Shown: one piece after another, positions 7,275-16,302 of the stretch
Numbering within the stretch: the stretch's first letter is position 1
Layout: each line of letters starts with the position of its first letter
Source of the DNA: Paraburkholderia sp. Tr-20389
GTDB taxonomy: Bacteria > Pseudomonadota > Gammaproteobacteria > Burkholderiales > Burkholderiaceae
Length of the DNA: 64,000 nucleotides
NCBI RefSeq assembly: GCF_017104565.1
Contig: NZ_JAAGPD010000003.1
Span: 62,001-126,000, forward strand
Reading direction: 5' to 3'
Made by a program: the position numbers and the translations under genes
Notes under the pieces: model-generated
What the model saw: only the letters and a program-made list of their open reading frames with translations
Told to the model about the DNA's origin: nothing
Database searches by the model: none

Positions 7275-8123
7275 TTACTCGGCCGAATAAGTCTTCTGGG
7301 CTTGCTCACCAAGCCCTTCAATTCCGAGCCGTACAGTCTGCCCGGCCTTCAAATACACGGGCTCGGGCTTAACCCCCATCCCCACCCCCGGCGGCGTGCC
7401 GGTCGAAATCACATCACCCGGCTGCAGGCTCATACACTGCGACAGATAAGAAACCAGCTTGGCAACACCAAACACCATCGTCTTCGTGCTGCCATTCTGA
7501 TAACGATGCCCATCCACCTCGAGCCAAAGCTTCAAATTCTGCGGATCGGGCACCTCATCCCGCGTAACAACCCACGGACCGATCGGGCCAAACGTATCGA
7601 AGCCCTTGCCCTTGTCCCATTGACCCGCACGCTCGATCTGCCATTCGCGCTCCGATACGTCGTTGATCACGCAATAGCCCGCGACGTAATCGAGTGCATT
7701 CGCTTCGTCGACATACTTCGCTTCCTTGCCGATCACGACGCCCAGTTCGACTTCCCAGTCCGTCTTCTTCGAGCCGCGCGGAATCTCGATGCCGTCGTTC
7801 GGACCGACGATCGCGCTCGTCCACTTGTTGAAAACGACAGGCTCAGTCGGCACGGGCAGATTCGATTCGGCCGCATGGTCCGCGTAGTTCAGGCCGATAC
7901 ACACGAACTTGCCGATCTTGCCGACGCACGGCCCGATGCGCGGATTGCCTTCGACCACCGGCAGCGAGGCCGGATCGATCGCGCGCAGCTTCGCGAGCGC
8001 CCCGTCCGTCAACACGCTGCCGTCGATGTCGGCGACCACGTTCGACAGATCGCGAATCTTGCCTTGCGCATCCAGCAAGCCCGGCTTTTCCTGGCCCTTC
8101 GGTCCATAACGAAGCAGTTTCAT
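7275..8123 (-). CDS. fumarylacetoacetate hydrolase family protein, putative 2,4-diketo-3-deoxy-L-fuconate hydrolase
   Basis: The 282-aa protein has the FAH fold: FVCIGLNYADHAAE, then the metal-ligand region DWEVELGVVIGKEAKYV, VAGYCVINDVSEREWQ, KGFDTFGPIGPWVVT and DVISTGTPPGVGMG. This last operon gene would cleave the diketo acid to pyruvate and L-lactate, the last step of the non-phosphorylating L-fucose route. The role is inferred from the neighbours: an SDR, a lactonase and an aldo/keto reductase lie directly upstream on the same strand. GAGGAAAC precedes the ATG. Its stop codon lies one base from repeat element A, and no ordinary terminator is seen. Confidence 0.88.
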   Translation of the reverse strand: MKLLRYGPKGQEKPGLLDAQGKIRDLSNVVADIDGSVLTDGALAKLRAIDPASLPVVEGNPRIGPCVGKIGKFVCIGLNYADHAAESNLPVPTEPVVFNKWTSAIVGPNDGIEIPRGSKKTDWEVELGVVIGKEAKYVDEANALDYVAGYCVINDVSEREWQIERAGQWDKGKGFDTFGPIGPWVVTRDEVPDPQNLKLWLEVDGHRYQNGSTKTMVFGVAKLVSYLSQCMSLQPGDVISTGTPPGVGMGVKPEPVYLKAGQTVRLGIEGLGEQAQKTYSAE

Positions 8124-8180
8124 CGCTGCAGTTTCCTCTGTTCAGTGATTCCGTGGTTCATGAATGTCGATGCCGCGCGC

Positions 8181-8924
8181 TCAGTTCGACCAGCCGCCGT
8201 CGATCACATGCGCCTGGCCCGTCGTGAACGCCGACTCGTCCGACGCCAGATACAACGCCAGCGCCGCGATCTCCTCCGGCTTGCCGACACGGCCCATCGG
8301 CTGACGCGCGACGAACGCGGCATGCACCGCATCGACCGTCGAGCCCTGCGATTTCGCCTGTTCCGCAATGCGCTGTTCGAGCGAAGGCGAGTGTACCGTG
8401 CCCGGACAGATCGCGTTACAGCGCACGCCGCGTGTCACGAAGTCCGCAGCGACGGCCTTGGTCAAGCCGATGACAGCGGCTTTCGACGCACCATACACGA
8501 AGCGGTTCGGCACGCCCTTCACGCTCGACGCCGCCGACGACATGTTGATGATCGACCCGCCGCCCTTCTCCAGCATCGCAGGCAGGAACGCGCGGATCAT
8601 CCGGTACATCGCCTTCGCGTTCAGATCGAAGGCGAAGTCCCAATCCTCTTCGCTCGCTTCGAGAATCGAGCCCGCATGCACATAGCCCGCGCAATTGAAC
8701 AGCACATCGATCGGGCCGATCTCCTGCGCGAGCGCCTTGATCGCCGCACCGTCCAGCACATCCAGCGTGCGCGCTTCGACGGGCTTGTCCTTGAGCGCGT
8801 CGATGCGGATGTCGGTGGCGATGACGCGTGCGCCTTCGCGCGCGAAAAGCTCGGCCGTCGCGAGGCCGATGCCCTGTCCGGCCGCCGTGATCAAGGCCGT
8901 CTTCCCGGCCAGTCTTTGTACCAT
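8181..8924 (-). CDS. SDR family oxidoreductase, putative 2-keto-3-deoxy-L-fuconate 4-dehydrogenase
   Basis: This 247-aa classical SDR has TAAGQGIG (NAD-binding glycine motif, near residues 13-20), NCAG, a catalytic Ser in NMSSAAS, YGASK (catalytic Tyr/Lys) and NAICPGTVHSPS. An Asp follows beta-2 (ATDIR), which favours NAD over NADP. Members of this subgroup oxidise C4 of 2-keto-3-deoxy sugar acids in L-fucose pathways. The operon context fits that step, immediately before the FAH-type hydrolase (57-bp gap). Another hydroxy-acid substrate cannot be excluded from the sequence alone. Confidence 0.87.
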   Translation of the reverse strand: MVQRLAGKTALITAAGQGIGLATAELFAREGARVIATDIRIDALKDKPVEARTLDVLDGAAIKALAQEIGPIDVLFNCAGYVHAGSILEASEEDWDFAFDLNAKAMYRMIRAFLPAMLEKGGGSIINMSSAASSVKGVPNRFVYGASKAAVIGLTKAVAADFVTRGVRCNAICPGTVHSPSLEQRIAEQAKSQGSTVDAVHAAFVARQPMGRVGKPEEIAALALYLASDESAFTTGQAHVIDGGWSN

Positions 8925-9010
8925 TTAGCGCTCCCGTTGGATTGGCGTTTTGGTCATACCGGGTATTGCAACGACTGCTCACCGGCGCGAACGTGGAAAT
9001 CTCGATGTCG

Positions 9011-9841
9011 TCACAGGCGATAGAACGCCGCCGCATTGCCGCCGAAAATCGCATCGCGCTCGGCATCGGCAAGCGACGACAGCAAGAGCGTCGCGATCGA
9101 ATGCCATAGCAGATAGTCGCCGTTCAGGTTCAGCACGGGCCAGTCGCTGCCCCACATCAGACGCTTCGGCCCGAATGCCGCAAGCAGATGATCGACATAA
9201 GGACGCAGCGTCGCTTCCGTCCAGCCTTGCGCGGCCTCCGTCGCGAGTCCCGAGAGCTTGCAGTGCACATGCGGCAGCCTCGCGAGCCGCGTGATGCCCT
9301 CGGCCCACGCATGCCAGCCCGCGCTGCCGTCGCGAATCGGCGGCTTCGCGCCGTGATCGATCACGATACGCAACTGCGGAAAGCGCTCGATGAATGTTTC
9401 GAGCGCTTCGACGTGGCGCGTGAAGATCAACGCATCGAACGCGAGGTCGTTGGCGATCAATGCATCGACAGCGGGCTTCAATGCGGGATTCGCGATCCAG
9501 TGGTCGTCGGGCAGGTCTTGCAGCATCGGCCGCACGCCCTTGAATTTCGGCCTGTGCGCGAGTTCCGCGATCAATGCGGGTGCGTCGGGATCGAGCATCG
9601 GCACCCAGCCGACGACACCAGCAATCGACGTTTCATTGCTCGCGAGTTCGAGAAGATAGCGCGTCTCTTCGACGGTCGGCGCGGCCTGCACGACGACCGT
9701 GCGCGCCACGCCTGCGCGTTCGCGCAGCGGCGCCAGATCGGCAGGACCGAACGTGCGATAGAGCGCCGCGAGGTCCGGCGTCAGCCAGCCGTAATCGCCA
9801 CGCTCGGGGTTCCAGTAGTGCTGGTGGGCGTCGATTTGCAT
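9011..9841 (-). CDS. amidohydrolase-2 family lactonase, putative L-fucono-lactone hydrolase
   Basis: The 276-aa protein starts MQIDAHQHYWNP, the metal-binding His-x-His of the TIM-barrel amidohydrolase-2 family. It continues with FKGVRPMLQDLPDD, RIVIDHGAKPPI, HCKLSGLATEA and LMWGSDWPVLNL, which supply the later His and Asp ligands. L-fuconolactonases and related sugar lactonases have this pattern. It would open the lactone made by the aldo/keto reductase. Only 15 bp separate it from the reductase gene, so the two are likely co-translated. An 86-bp gap precedes the SDR. Confidence 0.87.
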   Translation of the reverse strand: MQIDAHQHYWNPERGDYGWLTPDLAALYRTFGPADLAPLRERAGVARTVVVQAAPTVEETRYLLELASNETSIAGVVGWVPMLDPDAPALIAELAHRPKFKGVRPMLQDLPDDHWIANPALKPAVDALIANDLAFDALIFTRHVEALETFIERFPQLRIVIDHGAKPPIRDGSAGWHAWAEGITRLARLPHVHCKLSGLATEAAQGWTEATLRPYVDHLLAAFGPKRLMWGSDWPVLNLNGDYLLWHSIATLLLSSLADAERDAIFGGNAAAFYRL

Positions 9842-9856
9842 GATGTGATCGAACCG

Positions 9857-10897
9857 CTAGTCCTTCGGCACGGGTGCGCGCGAATCGAGCAATCTTTTAT
9901 CGTGCAGCGCCTGCCAGAGTTCAGCGGGAATGGGCTTGTCGAACGAAGCCACATTCTCGCGCAGTTCGGCTGCATTGCGCGCGCCCGTCAGCACCGTGGC
10001 GACAGCGGGATGCGCATATGGAAACTGCAGCGCCGCAGCGGCAAGCGGTACGCCATGCACCTTGCACACGGCTTCGAGACGCGCGACGCGTTCGATCACT
10101 TCCTTCGGCGCCTCACCATAGTTGAACTTCAGATCGCCTTCAACGCCGCGCGCGAGAATCCCCGAGTTGAACGCACCACCCAGCAGAATGCTGACCTTGC
10201 GCTTCTCGCATTCGGGCAGCAGTTCGTCGAGCGTGCCCTGCTCGAGCAGCGTATAGCGGCCCGCAAGCAACGCGCAGTCGATGTCGAAATCGCGCATTGC
10301 ATCGAGGATCGCCGCGCCTTCGTTCACGCCGAGACCCACTGCCTTCACCACGCCTTGCGAGCGCAGATCGTCGAGCGCACGAAAGCCACCGCCTTGCGTC
10401 AGTTGTTGCCAGTAGTGCGCGTTGCGCTCGCCATGCGTCGCGACGCCGATGTCATGCACGAGCAGGATGTCGATCTCGACGATACCCATGCGCTGCTGGC
10501 TGTCTTCGAACGACCGCAAGATGCCGTCGTGCGTGTAGTCGTAGATTGCTTCGAAGGGCAGCGGGTTTTGCCAGCCTTCGCTGCCGTCATACGGATGCTT
10601 GCGCGGCACATAGTGGCGGCCGACCTTGGTCGACAGCACGAACTCATTGCGCGGATAGCGCCGCAGCGCATCGCCCAGGCGATGCTCGGCCTTCGTGTGC
10701 CCATAATGCGGCGCAGTATCGAAGTAACGCACGCCCGCGTCCCACGCGGCCTGAACGGCGCCGAACGCTTCTTCGTCCGACAGATCGCGGTAGAGTCCGC
10801 CGAGCGGCGCAGTGCCGAGACCGAGGCCCGTGACTTCGAGCGAGCGCTGTCCGATGCTGCGCCGCTTGCGCACGTTTGAACCTGCCGCATCCGTCAT
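9857..10897 (-). CDS. aldo/keto reductase, putative L-fucose (D-threo-aldose) dehydrogenase
   Basis: The 346-aa protein has the AKR catalytic set: Asp in YFDTAPHYGHTKAEHRLGDAL, the Tyr of PHYG, Lys in STKVGRHY and His in LLVHDIG. It resembles the D-threo-aldose/L-fucose 1-dehydrogenase group rather than the shorter aldose reductases. It would oxidise the sugar at C1 to the lactone. The start MTDAAGSNVRKRR at 10897 is supported by GGGAGAG; longer in-frame upstream sequence overlaps the preceding gene and looks non-native. It follows the large dehydratase subunit gene by 41 bp. Confidence 0.86.
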   Translation of the reverse strand: MTDAAGSNVRKRRSIGQRSLEVTGLGLGTAPLGGLYRDLSDEEAFGAVQAAWDAGVRYFDTAPHYGHTKAEHRLGDALRRYPRNEFVLSTKVGRHYVPRKHPYDGSEGWQNPLPFEAIYDYTHDGILRSFEDSQQRMGIVEIDILLVHDIGVATHGERNAHYWQQLTQGGGFRALDDLRSQGVVKAVGLGVNEGAAILDAMRDFDIDCALLAGRYTLLEQGTLDELLPECEKRKVSILLGGAFNSGILARGVEGDLKFNYGEAPKEVIERVARLEAVCKVHGVPLAAAALQFPYAHPAVATVLTGARNAAELRENVASFDKPIPAELWQALHDKRLLDSRAPVPKD

Positions 10898-10938
10898 CGT
10901 CTCGCTCTCCCTGTTCTTCAATGCGCCCAGTACGGCGT

Positions 10939-12246
10939 TCACTGCGCCGCCACGCTGACAACCCGATGCGGCAGCGCCGCATTCGAAGGCAGGCACGCGG
11001 GCCCGACCGGCTCGAACGTCTTGTACGTAAGGATAAACTCCTGGTGCCCGAGCGACTCCGATTTCGACGCCGCGCCTTGCGCGACGGCGAGCGTCAGGTC
11101 AAACACTTCGCGGCCCACTTCGTCGAGCGTCGCGCGGCCTTCAAGGATACGCCCTGCATCGACATCCATGTCGCCCGACAGATTGCGGTACGTGTTGGGA
11201 TTCGCGCAGACCTTGATGACGGGCGAAATCGCCGAGCCGACCACCGATCCGCGTCCCGTCGTGAACAAAATCACATGCGCGCCGCACGCGATCAGTTCGG
11301 CAATCTCCGCGTTGTCGCTGATGTTGGGAAAGCCGAAGCGCGGTTCGCCGTCGGGCACCACGTCGAGCAGATACAGGCCGCCCGTCGGCGGCACGTCGCC
11401 GGGCTTCACGATGCCGACGATCGGCGATGCGCCGCTCTTCGCATACGCGCCCAGCGATTTTTCTTCCTGCGTCGTCAGTCCGCCGTCCGCGTTGCCGGGT
11501 GCAAAGCTGCCATGGCCAAGTATCGTGTAATAGCGCGCAGCCTTCGCGACGCACGCGACGATTTCATCGCCGAGATCGTCGCGCGCCGCGCGGCTCTTCA
11601 TATGGAACTCGCAGCCGACCAGTTCGCCCGTCTCTTCGAAAATGCAGGTCGCGTCGTGTTCGATGAAATGATCGAATGCGCGGCCCACTGCCGGATTCGC
11701 GGTGATGCCGCTCGTGCCGTCCGAGCCTCCGCAGATCGTGCCGATCACGAGTTCGGACAGCGCCATCGGCACCTTCTGCTGTTTCGCGAGTTCGCCGCGC
11801 GCTTCACGCACCCAGTCGACGCCGTATTGAATCGTGCTGCGCGTGCCGCCCTTCTCTTGAATCGTCAGCACGTGCACGGGGCGGCCGCTCGCTCGCACGA
11901 CATCGACCAGATAGTGCTTGTTCATGCTCTCGCAACCGAGCGACACGAACAGCACCGCGCCGACGTTCGGATGCGTCGTCAGCTGCTCCATCATCTTTTC
12001 GGCGTAACTGTTCGGATAGCAGCCCGGAAAGCCGATCAGATGAACAGGCGCCTCGCGTTCGGTGGAGGCATCGTCGAACGCATCGAGCGACGGGCGAAAC
12101 TGCGCAACGATCTCGCGCGCCACGTGATGCGCGCATTCGACGAGATACGCCACCGCGACCACGTTGCGAATGCCCTTGCGTCCATCGCTGCGCAGAAAGC
12201 CTTGCAGCTCCGGCTGCGTTCCATTGGCTAAGGTAAGGTCGGTCAT
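10939..12246 (-). CDS. UxaA family dehydratase, large subunit (C-terminal UxaA domain), putative L-fuconate dehydratase
   Basis: The 435-aa protein matches the catalytic part of altronate/galactarate-type dehydratases. Visible blocks are GFLRSDGRKGIRNVVAVAYLVEC, HLIGFPGCYPNSYAEKM, LGCESMNKHYL, TIQEKGGTRSTI, TICGGSDGTSGITANPAVG, FEETGELVGCE and FTTGRGSVVGSAISPVIKVCANP. These enzymes bind a metal and remove water from sugar acids to give 2-keto-3-deoxy acids. Here the enzyme is split: the small SAF-type subunit gene lies 15 bp upstream. L-fuconate is inferred from context; in better-known fucose pathways this step uses an unrelated enolase-superfamily enzyme. Confidence 0.88.
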   Translation of the reverse strand: MTDLTLANGTQPELQGFLRSDGRKGIRNVVAVAYLVECAHHVAREIVAQFRPSLDAFDDASTEREAPVHLIGFPGCYPNSYAEKMMEQLTTHPNVGAVLFVSLGCESMNKHYLVDVVRASGRPVHVLTIQEKGGTRSTIQYGVDWVREARGELAKQQKVPMALSELVIGTICGGSDGTSGITANPAVGRAFDHFIEHDATCIFEETGELVGCEFHMKSRAARDDLGDEIVACVAKAARYYTILGHGSFAPGNADGGLTTQEEKSLGAYAKSGASPIVGIVKPGDVPPTGGLYLLDVVPDGEPRFGFPNISDNAEIAELIACGAHVILFTTGRGSVVGSAISPVIKVCANPNTYRNLSGDMDVDAGRILEGRATLDEVGREVFDLTLAVAQGAASKSESLGHQEFILTYKTFEPVGPACLPSNAALPHRVVSVAAQ

Positions 12247-12261
12247 GTTCTGTTCGCCCGT

Positions 12262-12579
12262 TCAGTGATGAACGAATGCGTGGCCTGCGTCGTGCGTATA
12301 CGTGGGCAGGTAATCGCTTTCGAGGTTGTGCGTATGCAGATGTTCGCCGCGCGCGACGTCGACGGTCACGTGGCCGATGACCGCGCCATAGCGCAGCACC
12401 TTTTCATCGGCATGCAGCGGGCGGCGCGCAAGCTTGTGGCCCAGTTCGATCGTCTTCGCGAGCGTCACGCGCTCGCCTTCGATGTCGATCTGCGTGCCGG
12501 CTTCCAGTCGCGCAGCGGCGATCAGGCAGTTGTCGTCGGGGCTCAGCAGAATGAGGCGTGCGTCCGTCGTGTCCGTCAT
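12262..12579 (-). CDS. UxaA family dehydratase, small subunit (SAF domain)
   Basis: The 105-aa protein corresponds to the N-terminal SAF domain of UxaA/GarD: LLSPDDNCLIAAARLEAGTQI, ERVTLAKTIELGHKLA and VLRYGAVIGHVTVDVARGEHLHTHNLESDY. The His-rich HLHTHN ending is typical. It is encoded separately from the catalytic subunit, as in many proteobacterial operons. The permease stop and this ATG are one base apart, so the catabolic and transport genes are one transcription unit. Confidence 0.88.
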   Translation of the reverse strand: MTDTTDARLILLSPDDNCLIAAARLEAGTQIDIEGERVTLAKTIELGHKLARRPLHADEKVLRYGAVIGHVTVDVARGEHLHTHNLESDYLPTYTHDAGHAFVHH

Positions 12580-12580
12580 G

Positions 12581-13606
12581 TCAGTTTTGTCCTTCGCCGC
12601 TGGCGAGTCGCGCGACCATCAGCGAGCCGAGAATGATGGCGCCGTAGATCGCCTGAATCCAGAACGACGGCACCTGTGCGAGCGTCAGCAGGTTCTGCAC
12701 GACGCCGAGCAGCAGCACACCCGAGAGCGCGCCGAGCATCGTGCCCTTGCCGCCATCGAGCGAAATGCCGCCGATCACCGCCGCCGCGAACACCGTGAAG
12801 ATCATCCCGTTGCCCTGATTCGCATTGATCGCGCCGACGTAACCCGTCACGACCAGTCCGCCGATCGACGCCAGCACGCTGCCGAGCACGAACACGCCCC
12901 ACGTGATGCGCTCGACGCGAATGCCCGCCGCGCGCGCCGCTTCCGGATTGCCGCCGATCGCATACAGCGCGCGGCCCAGCCGGTGATAGCGCAACATGAA
13001 CGCGGCGATGCCGAACGCGACTGCCGCGAGCCACACGGAGAGCGGCAGGCCGAACACGATGGTGGTCGCGAGCGCGAAGAACGACGGCGGCATGTCGAAC
13101 AGCGTGCCGCCCTTGGTCGCGCCGACCAGCATGCCGCGCAATACGATCAGCATCGCGAGCGTGACGATGAACGCGTTGAGCCGCAGCCGCACGACGAGAA
13201 AACCATTGATGAAACCGATCAGCGCGCCGACCACGACGATCGCCAGCAAGCCGGCAGCCGCAGGCCATTCGAAACCGAAACCCGCGGAAGCGGCGGGCAT
13301 CACTAGCATTGCACCGATGGCAGGTGCAATGCCGACCGTCGATTCGAGCGAAAGATCGAACTTGCCCGTCAACACGATCAGCGATTCGGCAAGCACGACG
13401 AGCGCCAATGCCGCCGACGCGCCCAGCACGCTGATCAGATTCGCCTTTGTCAGAAAGCTCGGGCTGACGAACGCCCCGATCACGATCAGCAACGCGAGCG
13501 CGGGCACCAGCGCGAGATCGCGCAGCCGCGCGAACTCGATGCGCGGACGCGCGGCGCTTGCGCCCATCCCTTGAGCCGAGGCAAACGCAGGCACACTATT
13601 CTTCAT
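12581..13606 (-). CDS. sugar ABC transporter permease (RbsC type)
   Basis: The 341-aa integral membrane protein has about 8-10 hydrophobic segments and the RbsC/BPD-transp-2 signatures VGIAPAIGAMLVM, GFINGFLVVRLRLNAFIVTLAM, ALYAIGGNPEAARAAGIRVE and AAAVIGGISLDGGKGTMLGA. It forms the inner-membrane channel with the ATPase encoded just upstream. The ATG at 13606 (MKNSVPAFASAQ) is preferred: GAAGGAG precedes it, and the alternative longer start is a TTG. It overlaps the 3' end of the ATPase gene by 11 bp, which suggests translational coupling. Confidence 0.92.
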   Translation of the reverse strand: MKNSVPAFASAQGMGASAARPRIEFARLRDLALVPALALLIVIGAFVSPSFLTKANLISVLGASAALALVVLAESLIVLTGKFDLSLESTVGIAPAIGAMLVMPAASAGFGFEWPAAAGLLAIVVVGALIGFINGFLVVRLRLNAFIVTLAMLIVLRGMLVGATKGGTLFDMPPSFFALATTIVFGLPLSVWLAAVAFGIAAFMLRYHRLGRALYAIGGNPEAARAAGIRVERITWGVFVLGSVLASIGGLVVTGYVGAINANQGNGMIFTVFAAAVIGGISLDGGKGTMLGALSGVLLLGVVQNLLTLAQVPSFWIQAIYGAIILGSLMVARLASGEGQN

Positions 13607-15122
13607 GGAGACTGACTCCTTCAACGGATGCGATCAGATCGTGGTCTTCCCAACCTGCAGGAAACTCGGCCGCGATGCGGCCACGGAACATCACCAGCAC
13701 GCGGTCGCAGGTGCGCAGATCGTCGAGTTCGCCCGATGCGACGATCACCGCCTTGCCTTCGTCGCGCACGCGATCGACGACTGACAACAGCGCTTCTTTC
13801 GACTTCACGTCGACGCCCGCTGTCGGATCGATCAGCACGAGCACGTCGGGATCGGTCGCGAGCGCGCGGGCCATCACCACCTTCTGCTGATTGCCGCCCG
13901 ACAGTCCCGACACCACGTGCTCCGGCCCTTGCGCGACGATGCCGAGCGCGTCGATCATCTTCTTGCCGAATGCGTTCTTCTTCGCGGGCGGCGCGATGCC
14001 GAACTTGCCGAGCACGCGAGCAATCGTCATCGACGCGTTTTCCGCGACCGATTGCGTCAGCACCAGCCCTTCGTGATGACGGTCCTTCGGCACGCAGCCG
14101 ATGCCACGCTTCAATGCAGCGGGCACGTCGCCTGGCGGCAATGCTTCGCCGTCCACGCGGATGCTGCCACGCTGCGGCTTGCGCAGTCCCGCGATTGCTT
14201 CCGCGACGCTCGTGCGGCCGCTGCTGGTCGCGCCCGTGAGTCCGACGACTTCGCCGCGCTTCACCGCAAACGACACGTCTTCGTAATCCACGCCCGCGAG
14301 TCCTTCGACCTGCAACGCGACGGCCGTATGCGCCGGCAGCGGTACGCGCGATGCCGCATCGGTGACGTTCAGGCCGCCGCGTTCGCCCGTCATCGCTTCG
14401 ATCAGCTTGTCGCGCGGCAATGCGGAAACGGGCGCACTGACGATATGCCTTGCATCGCGCAACACGGTGACGGCCTGGCAAATCTCGTACACCTCTTGCA
14501 GATGATGCGAGATGAACAGGAACGTCACGCCTTCGCGCTGCAACTCTTCGATGCGTTTGAAAAGCCGCTTGATTTCGTCGCCGTCGAGTTGCGCTGTCGG
14601 TTCGTCGAGAATGATGAAGCGCGCGCCATACGACAACGCCCGCGCGATCTCGACCAGTTGCCGGGCTTCGACGCTGAGATCGCCCGCGCGCGCGTCTTCG
14701 CGCACGTCGATCTTCCAGTGGTCGAGCAGCGCGCGCGCATCGCGGCGCATCGTGCGCCAGTCGATGATGCCGTTGCGCGTCTGCTGCCGGTTGATGAACA
14801 GATTCTCCGCGACGGACAACTCGCGGATGATCGTCGAATGCTGATAGACGCACGCGACGCGTTCGCGCCACGCATCGCGGTCGGCGACGGGCGGCGCCGC
14901 TTCGCCGCCGAAGCGCACTTCGCCCGTGTCGGATTTGCGCAGGCCGGTGAGAATCGACACGAGCGTCGACTTTCCCGCGCCGTTGCGCCCGACGAGCGCA
15001 TGCGACTCGCCGGGCATCACGCGCATGCTCACGTCTCTCAGCGCCGCGTGGCTGCCGAAGCGCTTGCCTACGCCAAGCGCTTCGACGACCGCGCGCGTGG
15101 ATGCGTTCGCGTCGTGGGTCAT
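13596..15122 (-). CDS. sugar ABC transporter ATP-binding protein (RbsA/MglA type)
   Basis: This 508-aa protein has two fused nucleotide-binding domains. The first has Walker A GRNGAGKST (about residue 43), Walker B FIILDEPTAQLD and a degenerate signature LSVEARQ. The second has a degenerate P-loop (GATSSGRTS, no Lys) with LSGGNQQKV and VLIDPTAGVD. This asymmetric pattern is normal for ribose/galactose-type importers. It energises uptake for the adjacent sugar pathway. Its ATG overlaps the binding-protein stop in an ATGA arrangement. Confidence 0.93.
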   Translation of the reverse strand: MTHDANASTRAVVEALGVGKRFGSHAALRDVSMRVMPGESHALVGRNGAGKSTLVSILTGLRKSDTGEVRFGGEAAPPVADRDAWRERVACVYQHSTIIRELSVAENLFINRQQTRNGIIDWRTMRRDARALLDHWKIDVREDARAGDLSVEARQLVEIARALSYGARFIILDEPTAQLDGDEIKRLFKRIEELQREGVTFLFISHHLQEVYEICQAVTVLRDARHIVSAPVSALPRDKLIEAMTGERGGLNVTDAASRVPLPAHTAVALQVEGLAGVDYEDVSFAVKRGEVVGLTGATSSGRTSVAEAIAGLRKPQRGSIRVDGEALPPGDVPAALKRGIGCVPKDRHHEGLVLTQSVAENASMTIARVLGKFGIAPPAKKNAFGKKMIDALGIVAQGPEHVVSGLSGGNQQKVVMARALATDPDVLVLIDPTAGVDVKSKEALLSVVDRVRDEGKAVIVASGELDDLRTCDRVLVMFRGRIAAEFPAGWEDHDLIASVEGVSLHEE

Positions 15123-16168
15123 TTCAGTGTATTGCCCCAGAGGTTCTTGTCGTCGACATTCGCCTTCGTCACGAGCGGCGCGGGCAACTGGTCTTCGAGC
15201 ACGCCCGGCTGCAACTGGACGATGTTGCTGCCGTGATCCGTCGGACCCGGCTTGAAGGTCTGTCCGGCGAGCGCGGCCTTCATGTAGTAAAGGCCGTACT
15301 TCGCGTACAGATCGGCGGGCTGCGAAATGGTCGCGTCGATCTCGCCCTTGCGGATCGCGTCGAACTCTTGCGGAATGCCGTCATTGCTGACGATCACGAC
15401 GTGCTTCGCATCGCCTGCGGGGAACAGCATCTGCTTGCGGCGCAGCGTCTGCAGCGTCGGCGACAGATAGACGCCGCCCGCCTGCATGTAGATCGCCTTC
15501 ACATCGGGATTGGCGGTGAGCAGGCTGTCGAGCGAGCTTGCCGCGACATCGCCCTTCCAGCCCGCGGGGATCTCCAGCAGCGACAGCGCCGGATAGTTCT
15601 TCAGGCATGCGCGGAATGCTTCGGAGCGGTCGCGTCCGTTGACGGAAGCCAGATCGCCCATGATCTGCACGACCTTGCCGGACTTCACGTGCTCGCCGAT
15701 GTACTTGCACGCATTCGTGCCGTACGCGCGGTTGTCGGCACGCACGACCATCGCGACCTTGCCTTGCGTCGGCGCGACGTCGACGGCGACGACTTTCACG
15801 TCTTTCGCCGATGCCGAATCGAGTGCGCGGCTGATCGCGGCCGAATCGATCGGCCCGACGACGATGCCCTTCGCGCCCAGATTCACCATGTTGTTCATGT
15901 CGGTGATCTGCTGCGCGGGGTCGTTGTTCGAATTGACGGGCGCGAGGATGTCGATGCCCATCTCCTTCGCGTACTTCGGCAGGTAGTTGTTGTACGACTG
16001 CCAGAACGGCGACGTGAGAAGCGGCAGGCCCAGACCGACCTTGCTGGAATCGGCGGCCTGTGCGGCCGTGCTGAGGCCGATGCCGGCCACGCATGCGGCA
16101 GCCGCGGCGGCCGTCAATGCACCCTGAACAAAACGGCGAGCCGCGCGCGGCTCCTTGGCGAAACCCAT
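15119..16168 (-). CDS. periplasmic sugar-binding protein of the ABC importer
   Basis: The 349-aa protein starts with a signal peptide (RRFVQGALTAAAAAACVAGIG, cleavage after AAQA). A type-I periplasmic-binding fold follows: GLGLPLLTSPFWQSYNNYLPKYAKEMGIDIL, NNMVNLGAKGIVVGPIDS, KVVQIMGDLASVNGRDRSEAFRAC and VVIVSNDGIPQEFDAIRKGEIDATISQPADLYAKYG. It captures the sugar in the periplasm and is the first gene of the operon. The start at 16168 has AAGGAG eight bases upstream. It is divergent from the IclR regulator, with two palindromes between them. Confidence 0.92.
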   Translation of the reverse strand: MGFAKEPRAARRFVQGALTAAAAAACVAGIGLSTAAQAADSSKVGLGLPLLTSPFWQSYNNYLPKYAKEMGIDILAPVNSNNDPAQQITDMNNMVNLGAKGIVVGPIDSAAISRALDSASAKDVKVVAVDVAPTQGKVAMVVRADNRAYGTNACKYIGEHVKSGKVVQIMGDLASVNGRDRSEAFRACLKNYPALSLLEIPAGWKGDVAASSLDSLLTANPDVKAIYMQAGGVYLSPTLQTLRRKQMLFPAGDAKHVVIVSNDGIPQEFDAIRKGEIDATISQPADLYAKYGLYYMKAALAGQTFKPGPTDHGSNIVQLQPGVLEDQLPAPLVTKANVDDKNLWGNTLK

Positions 16169-16280
16169 GTTTGTCTCCTTAGTCGGCCGATGCTGGCGCT
16201 CTGGCTCAGCACTGCCGGAACTGCGTTGTGGGAAGAGGAACCGGCGAGCCGGGTACATCGACCTTCGCTTTTTTATGGGC

Positions 16281-16302
16281 ATTGGTGCATGCATTCACCA
16301 AT
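16281..16302. promoter_or_regulatory. palindromic operator candidate of the sugar operon
   Basis: A 22-bp sequence with outer arms ATTGGTG and CACCAAT, palindromic at 20 of 22 positions, lies midway between the binding-protein start (16168) and the IclR start (16409). Position, size and symmetry fit the site of a dimeric regulator, most simply the adjacent IclR protein. Confidence 0.6.

Noticed and set aside
7302-9023. Long open frame (573 codons) antisense to the FAH and SDR genes
   Set aside because: Arg/His/Asp-rich shadow typical of high-GC DNA; the opposite strand has clear enzyme families. The same applies to long antisense frames at 4216-5742, 9188-10879, 27007-28614, 30529-33132 and 45088-47586.
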